Source of the DNA: Streptomyces tuirus
GTDB lineage: Bacteria > Actinomycetota > Actinomycetes > Streptomycetales > Streptomycetaceae
DNA length: 64,000 nucleotides
Assembly: GCA_018195615.1 (NCBI GenBank)
Contig: JAGTPG010000001.1
Span: 2,046,501-2,110,500, forward strand
Reading direction: 5' to 3'
Made by a program: the position numbers and the translations under genes. The notes beneath the pieces are model-generated. The model was not told the origin of the DNA. It worked only from the letters and a program-made list of their open reading frames with translations, and searched no databases. Shown in pieces: positions 9,359-17,944 of the stretch; the first letter of the stretch is position 1, and each line of letters begins with the position of its first letter.

Positions 9359-9403
9359 GGCCCCGGTGCCCCCCGTTCGAGTGAGAAACGGCGGCCCGGG
9401 GCC
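9359..9403. terminator. Long imperfect hairpin after the aminotransferase gene
   Basis: The outer stem GGCCCCGG (9359-9366) pairs with CCGGGGCC (9396-9403). The inner arms GCCCCCCGTT and AACGGCGGC extend the pairing around a short loop. It begins 25 bases after the stop codon, as expected for a rho-independent-type terminator. Confidence 0.7.
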
Positions 9404-9470
9404 ACGTGCTGTCCGGCCTCGCGCGGTCATCTGCCTAGCGTTCCAAGTGACTGATCGGCCCTGCCTTCGT

Positions 9471-9497
9471 TCCCCCGCACGGGGGATGTCACGGGAA
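9471..9497. repeat. Nested inverted repeat upstream of the ABC gene
   Basis: TCCCCC and GGGGGA (9471-9486) flank the four bases GCAC. An outer GTTCCC/GGGAAC pair extends the symmetry. It lies about 30-55 bases before the ATG of the ABC ATPase gene, where an operator or leader hairpin would sit. The binding protein is unknown. Confidence 0.35.
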
Positions 9498-9525
9498 CTA
9501 CGGATCTGAACCGAGGTGTACGCAC

Positions 9526-10275
9526 ATGGAGGCCCCGCCGGACAACGACGTGCTCTGGGCACGTGCCCTGCACTTCCAGCACGAGGACGGTTCCCCCGCG
9601 CTCAGCGGTGTCTCGCTCGGCGTCCGGGAGGGCGAGATCCTCGCCGTCAGCGGCCCGCGCGGCAGCGGCAAGACGACCTTGCTGCGCTGCCTGTCCGGCC
9701 TGGTGCCCGTCCGACGCGGCGAGGTCTGGTTCAACAGCGTGCCCGTGCACACCATGGGCCCCCTCACCCGGGAGCGGCTGCGCCGCGACCGCTTCGGCTG
9801 GATCGACCCGGCACCCTCGCTGGTCCCGGAACTCAACGCCTGGGAGAACACCGCCCTGCCGCTGATGCTGCGCGGCACCAGCCGGCGCCGTGCCAAGACC
9901 GCGGCCCTGGAGTGGCTGGAGCGCCTGGACATCGGCGACAGCGCCCGCAAACGCCCCCACCAGCTGGTGCAGGCCGAACGGCAACGGGTGTGCATCGCCC
10001 GCGCCCTCGCCCCCGCCCCGTCGGTCCTGTTCGCCGACGAGCCCACGGCATCCCTGCACCGCGCGGACCGCGCCCACGCGCTGCGCACCCTCACCACGGC
10101 GGCCCGCTCCCACGGCATCACGGTCGTCCTGGCCACCCACGACGAGGAGACCGCGGCGCTCGCCGACCGCACGCTGTGCCTGCTCGACGGGCGGCGCGTG
10201 CAGACGGTGCATCTGCCTCCGGTCGCCGAGACCGCCGAGCCGGAAGGCCGGGCCGCGTGCTCGCTCTCCGTCTGA
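9526..10275 (+). CDS. ABC transporter ATP-binding protein with degenerate signature motif
   Basis: This is a 249-residue ATPase of the MacB/LolD-like class. Walker A is GPRGSGKTT (about residues 43-51), Walker B is VLFADEP and the H-loop is LATHDEE. The ABC signature, normally LSGGQ, is replaced by LVQAERQRV at the expected place, so the Ser and both Gly residues that contact ATP from the partner subunit are missing; the following Arg-containing helix is intact. The next gene, a large permease, starts inside this one (GTG at 10257), a 19-bp overlap that argues for a single complex. The unusual signature suggests weak or regulated ATP hydrolysis. Substrate unknown. Confidence 0.85.
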   Translation: MEAPPDNDVLWARALHFQHEDGSPALSGVSLGVREGEILAVSGPRGSGKTTLLRCLSGLVPVRRGEVWFNSVPVHTMGPLTRERLRRDRFGWIDPAPSLVPELNAWENTALPLMLRGTSRRRAKTAALEWLERLDIGDSARKRPHQLVQAERQRVCIARALAPAPSVLFADEPTASLHRADRAHALRTLTTAARSHGITVVLATHDEETAALADRTLCLLDGRRVQTVHLPPVAETAEPEGRAACSLSV

Positions 10276-11869
10276 CCCGCGGCGCCCATCCCGCCGTCCA
10301 GCTGCGCCGCCTCCTGGTCACGGCTGCCTCGGCGGGTACGGGCTTCCTGTTGCTCTGCGCCCTGGGCTACGCCCTGAGCCACCCCGCCTCCCCCGGCGCC
10401 GCGCTGCTGCGCCTGGCCTGGTGCACGGCTCCGCTGGCCGCCACGGTGTACTTCGCGGTCGCGGTGGCCCGCACCGACCCCGGCACCAAACCCCGCCCCG
10501 GCCTCTCGGCGATCGGCCTGGGCCCGCTGCGACTGATGGCCGTCTCGGCGACGACGACGGCCCTGTCCTGCACGCTGGGCTCGATGCTGGCCCTGCTGAT
10601 CTTCCTGCACCTGCGCGGCGACCTGACCGGCATGCCCTTCGACGGCGCCGCCGCCGACTTCCTCGCCGCGGGCCGGCCGCTGCCGCTGCCCGGGGCCCTG
10701 ACGCTGCTCGCGCTCGTGCCCTCAGGCGCGTCGGTCGCGGTCGCCCTGACGCTGCGGCCGAGGGAGGCGGGGCCGGCCCCGGCCCGGGCGGGCACGGCGT
10801 ACGGCCGCTTCGGCGCGTACCGGCGCACGGGTGCGCCCGAGACGTTCGGGACGTACGGCCGTTTCGGCCGCCAGATCGTCCGGCCGACGGACGGCAGCGC
10901 CGCCGAGCCGACCGGGCCCGGTGGGCAGAACGGCGCGCCGCCATCGGCCCGGGCGGGCGAGTCCGTCCCGGTGGCGGCCACCAGTCCGGCCGTCCGGGGC
11001 ACCGGGACCGCGGTGAGCACGGTCGAGGATCCCGCCCAGCTGCCCGGCCCGCACCCGGCGGCACCTGACGCCGTGAGCACCGTGAGCCCGTCCGGGAACC
11101 CCGCTCACCACCAGGTCCCACACCGGGCGTCGCCGGACAGCACGGGCACCACGGACGCGGCCGGGAACCCCGCTCGGCGGCCCGCCCGGCATGCCGCGGC
11201 CCAGGACACCGCCGACGAACCCGCCGCCGACGCGGCCCTTCCGGTCGCGTTCGAGATCGAGAGCGCGCCGACCGCCGCCCCCACCGGTCTCCCCTGGGGC
11301 ATCACCGTCCTGGCCGCGGGTCTCGCCGTGGAGACCTACACGAGCCGTACCGCGCCCACGCCCCCGACCTCACCTTCTCGGGCGCCTCACCCGGCATCCT
11401 GGCGGGCTGGGCGCTGGCCGCCGTCGGTCTGGCCCTGCTCGGCCCGGGCCTGACCCACCTGTGCGGGCGCCTGCTCCAGTCGGCCCGCCCCGGCGCCCGC
11501 CGGCTCCTGGCCGGCCGGATCCTCATGACGGAGGCCACCCGCGTCGGCCGCCCCCTGGGCGTGGTCTGCGCGGTGCTGTCGGCCGCATACGCCATGGCGC
11601 TGCTGCACGGCCCGGACGGTCTGTCGCTCGGTCCGCTCACCACCCTCGGCGTGCTCCTCGTGACCGGCTGCACCGTGGCGACGCTCCTCACGGCAGCCGT
11701 CGAGGCCAGGCAGGCCCGCGCCGACACCACCGCCGCGCTGCTGCGGCTGGGCGCCCCCGCGACGATGCTGCGCGGTGCCGCGGCCCTGCGGGCGGGCGCG
11801 CTGCTCGCCCTGTTCGGTCCGCTCACCCTGACGGTCGCCGAGCTGGCGGCGCTGCCGCTGGCGCGCTGA
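10257..11869 (+). CDS. ABC transporter permease with long disordered insert (frameshifted)
   Basis: After restoring one base near 11330 this is a permease of about 537 residues. The N-terminal part has about four membrane segments (RRLLVTAASAGTGFLLLCAL, LLRLAWCTAPLAATVYFAVA, LRLMAVSATTTALSCTLGS, a fourth before LTLRPREAG). A polar, Pro/Gly/Ala-rich stretch of about 170 residues follows, with two copies of a YGRFG motif, then three or four more membrane segments (GILAGWALAAVGLALL, LGVVCAVLSAAYAMALL, GVLLVTGCTVATLLTA). The start GTG overlaps the ATPase gene. Such ATPase-permease pairs are common and mostly uncharacterised in Streptomyces; export or envelope stress functions are possible, but nothing here decides it. 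Confidence 0.75.
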
Positions 11870-11987
11870 CCCCGTGCGGACGCTGCCGAAAACTCGTGAG
11901 AAAAAAATCTCCGGACGGCGATGAGTTCCGCGTCGGCCCCCGGTCTATCCCCGCGTAACGACATGGACCTGATGGGAGAGACCGCGC

Positions 11988-12395
11988 ATGTACCAGCAGA
12001 TGATCTTCGTGAACCTGTGCGTCAACGACGTCGCCGCCTCCAAGAAGTTCTTCACGGAGCTCGGCTACTCGATCAACGAGCAGTTCAGCGACGACACCAC
12101 CGCCTCGGTCGTGATCAGCGACACCATCGTCGTGATGGTGCACAGCAGGGAGAAGTACCTGCAGTTCACGAAGAAGGAGGTCGCGGACTCGAAGCGGACC
12201 AGCGAGGTGCTGATCGCGCTCAGCGCCGAGAGCCGCGAGAAGGTCGACGAACTGGTCGAGAAGGCGGTCGCGGCCGGCGGCTCCGTCTCCGGCGAGACCC
12301 AGGACCACGGGTTCATGTACGGCCGCGCCTTCGACGACCCGGACGGACACACCTTCGAGGTCGTGTGGATGGACCCGTCGGCCGTCCAGGGCTGA
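11988..12395 (+). CDS. VOC (glyoxalase/bleomycin-resistance fold) family protein
   Basis: This is a 135-residue protein of the vicinal oxygen chelate superfamily. It has two beta-alpha-beta modules: MIFVNLCVNDVAASKKFFTELGY at the N-terminus and the C-terminal YGRAFDDPDGHTFEVVWMDP. It resembles the PhnB/extradiol-like group annotated generically as glyoxalase. The metal ligands are not all obvious, so the reaction is unknown. The ATG follows GGGAGA at normal distance. The 118 bases before it contain a run of seven A, unusual in this GC context, but no clear promoter. Confidence 0.85.
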   Translation: MYQQMIFVNLCVNDVAASKKFFTELGYSINEQFSDDTTASVVISDTIVVMVHSREKYLQFTKKEVADSKRTSEVLIALSAESREKVDELVEKAVAAGGSVSGETQDHGFMYGRAFDDPDGHTFEVVWMDPSAVQG

Positions 12396-12419
12396 GGATG
12401 CCGGGCCTAGCATGGGCGG

Positions 12420-13541
12420 GTGCAGACGATGCCCGCCCATGCGGCCCACCACGACGACCGTGAGATCGAGACACTCGAGGAGTTCGACGCGACCGTCTCG
12501 GCGCGCGGCACACTCGCCGGATACCGGGTGCAGGCCGTCGACCTGACGGACCGTACGCGCGAACTGCTCACCACGGACTCGGCGGGCGCGATCTTCCTCG
12601 GCTGCGCGATGCGCGAGGAGGCCGCCGCGAAGATACGCACGGACGGTGCCCTGGTCTTCCCGCCGGTCCCGGGCCTGCCCTTCGACCCGTACCGCGGCCT
12701 GGTCTACTCACCGGACGAACTCTTCGCGTCGCTGTCCGACGGCTACGAGGCCACGCCCGACGCCCTCGCCTACGCCTGGTTCCAGCGGACGAAGGCGGAC
12801 GGGGACATCTACGCGTCCATGCTGCGCGCGGTCCACGACGACTCCGTCTCGGACGCCCTCGACGAACTCCTCTCCGGCGCCCGGGTCGTGGGCGTGATGG
12901 GCGGTCACGCGATGGCCCGCGGCACCGAGGAGTACGCGGGTGCGGCGCGGCTCGGCCGGGAGCTGGCCCGGGCCGGTTTCACGGTCGCGACCGGCGGCGG
13001 CCCGGGCGCGATGGAGGCCGCGAACCTCGGCGCGTACGCCGCCCCGTTCGGCGAGGAGATGCTGACCGAGTCACTCGAACTGCTCGCCAAGGCCCCGCGC
13101 TTCACACCGTCGATCACCCAATGGGCCACGGCCGCCTTCGAGATACGCACCCACTGGCCGGACGGCGGGCGTTCCGTCGGCATCCCGACCTGGTTCTACG
13201 GCCACGAACCGCCCAACGCCTTCGCCTCGCACATCGCCAAGTACTTCGCCAACGCCACCCGCGAGGACGGCCTGCTGGCCCGGTCCAACGCCGGTGTGGT
13301 GTTCCTGCCGGGCGCCGCCGGGACCGTACAGGAGATCTTCGACAACGCGACGCCGAACTACTACGAGTCGCGCGGCGAGCCGACGCCGATGGTGCTCGTG
13401 AACCGCGCGCACTGGACGGAGAAGCTGCCGACGTGGCCACTGCTCCAGTCGCTGGCCAGGGGCCGTTCGATGGAGGCGCGGATCGCGCTGGTGGAGCGGA
13501 TCGAGGAGGCGCCGGAGGCGTTGAAACGTCTCGGCGGTTAA
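12420..13541 (+). CDS. LOG family protein (lysine-decarboxylase-like Rossmann fold)
   Basis: This is a 373-residue protein whose C-terminal half is a LOG-type domain. It has the nucleotide-binding motif VATGGGPGAMEAANLG and a variant of the family PGGxGTxxE motif, PGAAGTVQE. LOG enzymes act as nucleotide 5'-monophosphate phosphoribohydrolases in cytokinin and nucleotide metabolism; the change GG to GA makes the activity here uncertain. The N-terminal 150 residues are specific to this long subfamily. The GTG at 12420 is seven bases after TAGCAT (12408-12413), so the transcript may be leaderless; ATG at 12429 is an alternative start. Confidence 0.8.
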   Translation: MQTMPAHAAHHDDREIETLEEFDATVSARGTLAGYRVQAVDLTDRTRELLTTDSAGAIFLGCAMREEAAAKIRTDGALVFPPVPGLPFDPYRGLVYSPDELFASLSDGYEATPDALAYAWFQRTKADGDIYASMLRAVHDDSVSDALDELLSGARVVGVMGGHAMARGTEEYAGAARLGRELARAGFTVATGGGPGAMEAANLGAYAAPFGEEMLTESLELLAKAPRFTPSITQWATAAFEIRTHWPDGGRSVGIPTWFYGHEPPNAFASHIAKYFANATREDGLLARSNAGVVFLPGAAGTVQEIFDNATPNYYESRGEPTPMVLVNRAHWTEKLPTWPLLQSLARGRSMEARIALVERIEEAPEALKRLGG

Positions 13542-13579
13542 TAAGCTGGCAAAGCAAGTGCTTGCAAGCTGCATATGCG

Positions 13580-13607
13580 TTGACACTACTTATGCGGCGC
13601 TTATAGA
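13580..13607 (+). promoter_or_regulatory. Housekeeping-type promoter upstream of the LAETG protein gene
   Basis: TTGACA (13580-13585) and TATAGA (13602-13607) are separated by 16 bases, close to the vegetative sigma factor consensus and unusually good for this GC-rich DNA. The predicted start gives a leader of about 75 bases before the GTG at 13688. Just upstream lies an inverted repeat (GCAAG-TG-CTTGC). Confidence 0.6.
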
Positions 13608-13687
13608 CCTGTGAGTCTCCTGGTAGTGCTGATGTTCTGTCAACGCTGCCTCAAACCCCCCTCTTTCACATCCTGTAAAGGACAAAC

Positions 13688-14398
13688 GTGGCAGTTCTGT
13701 CCGTATCCCGTATGGCTTCGCGCCGTACCGTCGCACGTTCCGTGCGGATCCTCGGTGTCGCCTCCGCCTCGGCCGCGCTCGCGCTCGGTGCCGCGGGCAA
13801 CGCGCTCGCCTGCAACATCAACGAGTTCTCCGCCGAGGCGAAGTGTGACGGCGACAAGGGCGTCATCACCGTCACCGACGTGGACCCCGCCGGTGTCCCG
13901 GCCACGGTCTCCGTGTACCTGCAGAACAACGGCGCCGACGCGAAGAAGGTCGGCGAGCAGGTGGTCAAGGGCTCGCGCGAGGGCACCACCATCACCTTCA
14001 CCGAGAACTGGAAGCCGAACGCGGAGTACCGCATCCACGTCAAGGCCACTCCGTACGTCGACGAGGACATCAAGCCGAACCTCGTCACCCCGGCCACGGC
14101 CTGCAAGACGGAGGAGGAGCCCCCGGCTTCGACTCCGCCGGCCACGCCGACCCCGTCCGCCTCCCCGTCGAAGCCGGCCGAGGAGACCGACACCCCGGCT
14201 CCGGAGCCGTCGGAGAGCGAGAGCACCACGCCGGCGGGCAACGCGCCCGCGCCTGCGGCCGGTGACTCCAACCTCGCCGAGACCGGCGCCGACTCCAACA
14301 CCGGCGTCATCGCCGGCATCGCGGCGGCCCTGGTCGTCGTCGGTGGCGGCGCGGTGTTCTTCGGCATGCGCCGTCGCGGGGCGAAGAGCGACAGCTGA
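13688..14398 (+). CDS. LAETG-motif sortase-dependent surface protein
   Basis: This 236-residue secreted protein carries an N-terminal twin-arginine-containing signal ([20 protein letters not shown]), a mature region starting after [10 protein letters not shown], and one compact beta domain with three Cys residues. A Pro/Thr/Ser/Glu-rich stalk (about residues 145-195) follows, then a sortase site (NLAETGADS), a hydrophobic segment ([16 protein letters not shown]) and a basic tail (MRRRGAKS). LAxTG is the class E sortase motif of Streptomyces, so the protein should be linked to peptidoglycan on the hyphal surface. The function of the domain is unknown. Start GTG 13688 follows AAAGGA. Confidence 0.88.
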   Translation: MAVLSVSRMASRRTVARSVRILGVASASAALALGAAGNALACNINEFSAEAKCDGDKGVITVTDVDPAGVPATVSVYLQNNGADAKKVGEQVVKGSREGTTITFTENWKPNAEYRIHVKATPYVDEDIKPNLVTPATACKTEEEPPASTPPATPTPSASPSKPAEETDTPAPEPSESESTTPAGNAPAPAAGDSNLAETGADSNTGVIAGIAAALVVVGGGAVFFGMRRRGAKSDS

Positions 14399-14417
14399 CA
14401 CCTCCGCGCACCCTGAT

Positions 14418-14449
14418 GTGGCCCGTCCCCCGACCCGGGGGCGGGCCAC
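14418..14449. terminator. Strong hairpin between convergent genes
   Basis: GTGGCCCG-T-CCCCCG pairs with CGGGGGCGGGCCAC around the loop ACC, with a single bulged T. It sits between the LAETG protein gene (+) and the mycothiol-type enzyme gene (-) and can end transcription from either side. Confidence 0.8.
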
Positions 14450-14457
14450 GCCTTGTC

Positions 14458-15255
14458 TCAGCCGAAGGTGGCCCGCTCCAGCCAGAACTCCAGCAGCTCC
14501 CGCTCGCCCAAGACCTCCAGCTCCTTCGCGTCCAGCGGCAGTCGACGGTAGAACGCGAGCAGCACGGAGGTGAGCGGCCCGCGCAGGGCGACGGTGGCCT
14601 TCTCGTGGCCCCGGCGCCACCGGACGCCGTCCTCGGTGAGCTCGACGACCCACTCGGCGTCCAGGTCGGGCCCGGCGTCGGTGGCGTGCAAGTGGATGCT
14701 GCGGCCCGGGCCGCGCAGTTCCCCCGCCGAGTCGTGCGGCTCTGTCCGCTGCACGTACTCCACGATCTGCAGCCACTCGTCGATCGCGTCGGCTGCCACG
14801 TCGGGGGCGACCTCGTAGGGCAGTCCGGCGGCGAGCGCGGCGTCCGCGCGGTGCACGGTGATCTCGTGGGTCATACGGCGGGCCCAGAACCCGGAGCTGA
14901 GGGTCCCCGCCCAGCCCCACACCTTCGTGTCCGGCCCGGCCTCCCGCAGCACGGCAACGACCTGCTCACCGGTCTCCGACAGCCAGGCGTCCAGCGCGGC
15001 GGCGTCGCCCTGCGCCTCGGGCCCGGCCGCACCCGGCACCTGTTCCTCGGGCACCTCCTCCTCGGCCCGGGTCCGCACCATGTACTCCACCCAGCGCAGG
15101 GCGCTGCCCGTGTGCCGTACAAGCTGTTCCAGCGACCAGTCCGGGCAGGTCGGCACGGTGCGGGCCAGGTCGGCACCGGAGGTCACGACCGACCTCAACA
15201 GGCCGACCTGGTGGGCGATCTCGTCGCAGTAGCGGTCGTGTGCGAGTAGCGTCAT
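14458..15255 (-). CDS. Maleylpyruvate isomerase family / mycothiol-dependent enzyme-like protein
   Basis: This 265-residue protein belongs to the actinobacterial DinB-like family annotated as maleylpyruvate isomerase N-terminal domain (TIGR03083 type). It has the helical metal-binding pattern TVPTCPDWSLEQLVRHTGSA near residues 32-51 and the conserved MTHEITVHRADA near 125-136, followed by an MDMPI C-terminal-like domain with ALRGPLTSVLLAFYRRLP. These proteins use mycothiol or a related thiol, but the substrate is usually unknown. ATG 15255 was chosen; GTG 15264 lies inside a palindrome and is a possible alternative on a leaderless transcript. Confidence 0.8.
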   Translation of the reverse strand: MTLLAHDRYCDEIAHQVGLLRSVVTSGADLARTVPTCPDWSLEQLVRHTGSALRWVEYMVRTRAEEEVPEEQVPGAAGPEAQGDAAALDAWLSETGEQVVAVLREAGPDTKVWGWAGTLSSGFWARRMTHEITVHRADAALAAGLPYEVAPDVAADAIDEWLQIVEYVQRTEPHDSAGELRGPGRSIHLHATDAGPDLDAEWVVELTEDGVRWRRGHEKATVALRGPLTSVLLAFYRRLPLDAKELEVLGERELLEFWLERATFG

Positions 15256-15260
15256 GCCCC

Positions 15261-15274
15261 GCACCCTAGGGTGC
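15261..15274. promoter_or_regulatory. Perfect 14-bp palindrome at the start of the mycothiol-type gene
   Basis: GCACCCTAGGGTGC is perfectly self-complementary and lies six bases before the ATG at 15255 in the 25-base gap to the thiamine transporter operon end. On the minus strand it contains TAGGGT, a possible -10 element. A repressor bound here would block initiation directly. Confidence 0.5.
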
Positions 15275-15280
15275 CGCCGA

Positions 15281-16300
15281 TCATCCGAGCACGACGATTT
15301 CGGTCACGTCGAACTCCACCCCGACCTCGTCCCCCACCGCGGGCGCCGCCCGCAGCGCGCACGCCGCTTCCAGGCGTGGGGCGTCCTCCGGCTGGAGGTG
15401 GACGGCGACATGGGTGCCCTTGAAGGTGCGGGCGGTCACCGTGCAGCGCAGACCCGCGTCGGCGGGCACCAGGCGCACACCGCCGGGCCGTACGAGCAGG
15501 GGCCGCGTGCCCTGCGCCGCGCCCTCCGGCACCGGCACCTTGCCCCACGGCGTGTCCGCGGCCTCCGCCCCGACGGTCGCCTCGACGACGTTCTCGAAGC
15601 CGAGGAAGCGGGCCACGAACGCGTCGGCGGGCCGCTGCCACACCTCGAGGGGCGAACCGGACTGGGCGATCCGCCCGTCCCGCATCACCACGACCCGGTC
15701 GGCCAGTGCGAAGGCCTCCCCCTGGTCGTGCGTCACGGCCAGCACGGTCGTGCCCAACCGGCCGAACAGCTCCTTCAGTTCGACGACCAGCCGCTCCCTC
15801 AGCGACCGGTCGAGCTGCCCCAGCGGCTCGTCCAGCATCAGCAGCCGGGGGCTCGGCGCGAGGGCCCGGGCCAGGGCGACCCGCTGCTGCTCCCCGCCGG
15901 ACAGCGCCGCGACGGCACGGCGGGACGCGCCCGGCAGCCCCACCAGATCCAGCAACTCCTGCACCCGCTCGGCCTGTTGCCGCTTCGGCGCCCCGTGCAT
16001 CCGCAGCCCGAAGGCGACGTTGCCACCCACGTCCCGCTGCGGGAACAGCTGGTGGTCCTGGAACATCAGCCCGACCCCGCGCCGGTGCGCGGGCACGCCC
16101 ACCTGGTTCCGCCCGTCGAGCGACACCCGCCCGGAGTCGAGGGGTTGCAGCCCGGCCACCGCCCGCAGCAGCGTCGACTTGCCGCTCCCGCTGGGCCCGA
16201 GCACACACACGATTTCGTGCTCGGCGACCTCCAGATCGACGGCGTCCAGCACGGCCCGCCCACCGAAACGGACCGTCGCGCCCTCCAGGCTCAGCAGCAT
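15281..16300 (-). CDS. Thiamine-type ABC transporter ATP-binding protein (ThiQ/PotA-like)
   Basis: This is a 339-residue ATPase of the iron/thiamine/spermidine importer class. Walker A is GPSGSGKST (residues 35-43), the signature is LSGGEQQR, Walker B is LLMLDEP, the H-loop is VTHDQ, and a C-terminal TOBE-like domain begins about residue 245. Its ATG directly follows the permease stop (TAGATG), so the two subunits are cotranslated. It is the last gene of a three-gene unit whose first gene lies under a TPP riboswitch, so uptake of thiamine or a precursor such as hydroxymethylpyrimidine is the best reading. Confidence 0.85.
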   Translation of the reverse strand: MLLSLEGATVRFGGRAVLDAVDLEVAEHEIVCVLGPSGSGKSTLLRAVAGLQPLDSGRVSLDGRNQVGVPAHRRGVGLMFQDHQLFPQRDVGGNVAFGLRMHGAPKRQQAERVQELLDLVGLPGASRRAVAALSGGEQQRVALARALAPSPRLLMLDEPLGQLDRSLRERLVVELKELFGRLGTTVLAVTHDQGEAFALADRVVVMRDGRIAQSGSPLEVWQRPADAFVARFLGFENVVEATVGAEAADTPWGKVPVPEGAAQGTRPLLVRPGGVRLVPADAGLRCTVTARTFKGTHVAVHLQPEDAPRLEAACALRAAPAVGDEVGVEFDVTEIVVLG

Positions 16301-17944
16301 CTAGAACTCCCCGGTCCGGTCCGTGCGAAGCCTCTCCAGCACCAGCAGGGCCACGGCGCACACCACCATAAGAATCGTCGAGAGGGCCATCGCCTGGCCG
16401 TAGTTGAGCTCCCCGGGCCGCCCCAGCAGCCGCGCCACGGCCACCGGCAGCGTCGGGTTGTCGGGCCGCGCGATGAACACCGTCGCCCCGAACTCCCCGA
16501 GCGACACCGCGAAGGCGAACCCGGCCGCGATCAGCAGCGCCCGCCGCACCATCGGCAGGTCCACCTCGCGCCACACCCGCCAGGGCGAGGCCCCGAGCAC
16601 CGAGGCCGCCTCCCGCAGCCGCACATCCACCGCCCGCAGCACGGGCAGCATGGTCCGTACGACGAACGGCACCCCGACCAGCGCCTGCGCGAGGGGCACC
16701 AGGATCCACGACGACCTCAGGTCCAGCGGCGGCTCGTCCAGGGCGATCAGGAACCCGAACCCGACGGTCACCGCGGACACCCCGAGCGGCAGCATCAGCA
16801 GCGCGTCGAAGCCGCGCACGAACCGCCCGGCGTCCCGGCGGGTGAGGGCGACGGCGGCCAGCCCGCCGATCACCACGGCGATGAGGGTGGCGACGACGGC
16901 GTACGACAGGGAGTTGCCGATCGCCTCGATCGGCGGGACCAGGAACACTCCCCCGTCGTTCCTGGTCAGCGCCCGGTAGTAACCGAAGCCGGGCGCGTCC
17001 AGGGACCGCTGCACGAGCACCGCGAGGGGCAGCAGAAGCAGCACGACGACGGTGACCAGCACCCCGCCCAGCAGCGCCCACTGCCCGGCGCCACGCGGCC
17101 GGCGCGCGGTCACGGACGGGTCCACCAGCCGCAGCGCGGTCTCCCGCCGCCGTACGGTCCAGGCGTGCAGGGCGAGGATCGCGCCCACCGCGACGAACTG
17201 GATCAGCGTCAGCACGGCCGCCGTGGACAGGTCGAAGATCTCCGACGTCTGCCGGTAGATCTCCACCTCCAGGGTCGAGAAGGTGGGCCCGCCGAGGATC
17301 TGGACGACGCCGAAGGAGGTGAAGGTGAACAGGAAGACCATGAGCGCGGCGGCGGCCACGGCGGGGGCGAGCGCGGGCAGCGTGACCTGCCGCCAGGCCC
17401 TCAGGGGTGACGCCCCGAGCATCCGCGCGGCCTCCTCCTGCCGCGGGTCGAGCTGCGCCCAGAGCCCGCCGACGGTCCGTACGACCACCGCGTAGTTGAA
17501 GAAGACATGCGCGAGCAGGATCGCCCACACGGTGGTGTCCAGCCGTACGCCCCACAGTTCGTCGAGCAGCCCGCCCCGCCCGACCAGCGCCAGGAACGCC
17601 GTACCGACGACGACCGTCGGCAGCACGAACGGCACGGTCACGATCGCCCGCAGGACCTGCTTGCCACGGAAGTCGAAACGCGCGAAGACATACGCGCCGG
17701 GCAGCGCGATCAGCAGGGTGAGCGCCGTCGAGACGACCGCCTGCCAGGTGGTGAACCACAGGACGTGCCGGACGTCGGACTGCGCCAACACCTCTGCGAT
17801 CCGCCCGGACTGCCAGACACCGTCCACCTTCAGACCGCGCGCGACGATCGCGGCGACGGGGTAGGCGAAGAAGACCGCGAAGAACGCGACGGGCACGGCG
17901 ATGAGCCCGAGCCGCGCCGCCGCGCCCCTCGTCCGGCCGGTCAC
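16301..17944 (-). CDS. Thiamine-type ABC transporter permease (ThiP-like, fused double domain)
   Basis: This 547-residue membrane protein contains two copies of the binding-protein-dependent transport domain, as in ThiP and FbpB. There are about 12 membrane segments and two EAA loops (EEAARMLGASPLRAWRQVTL in the first half, REAASVLGASPWRVWREVDL in the second). The GTG at 17944 was chosen because it overlaps the stop of the binding-protein gene as GTGA; the longer frame to GTG 17977 would invade that gene by 37 bases. It forms the channel of the importer encoded with the genes on either side. Confidence 0.87.
   Translation of the reverse strand: MTGRTRGAAARLGLIAVPVAFFAVFFAYPVAAIVARGLKVDGVWQSGRIAEVLAQSDVRHVLWFTTWQAVVSTALTLLIALPGAYVFARFDFRGKQVLRAIVTVPFVLPTVVVGTAFLALVGRGGLLDELWGVRLDTTVWAILLAHVFFNYAVVVRTVGGLWAQLDPRQEEAARMLGASPLRAWRQVTLPALAPAVAAAALMVFLFTFTSFGVVQILGGPTFSTLEVEIYRQTSEIFDLSTAAVLTLIQFVAVGAILALHAWTVRRRETALRLVDPSVTARRPRGAGQWALLGGVLVTVVVLLLLPLAVLVQRSLDAPGFGYYRALTRNDGGVFLVPPIEAIGNSLSYAVVATLIAVVIGGLAAVALTRRDAGRFVRGFDALLMLPLGVSAVTVGFGFLIALDEPPLDLRSSWILVPLAQALVGVPFVVRTMLPVLRAVDVRLREAASVLGASPWRVWREVDLPMVRRALLIAAGFAFAVSLGEFGATVFIARPDNPTLPVAVARLLGRPGELNYGQAMALSTILMVVCAVALLVLERLRTDRTGEF

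Noticed and set aside
15254..17410. Very long plus-strand open frames over the thiamine transporter genes
   Set aside because: They are shadows of the minus-strand genes; their products are rich in His, Arg, Pro and Gln with no domain, as expected in antisense frames of GC-rich DNA.
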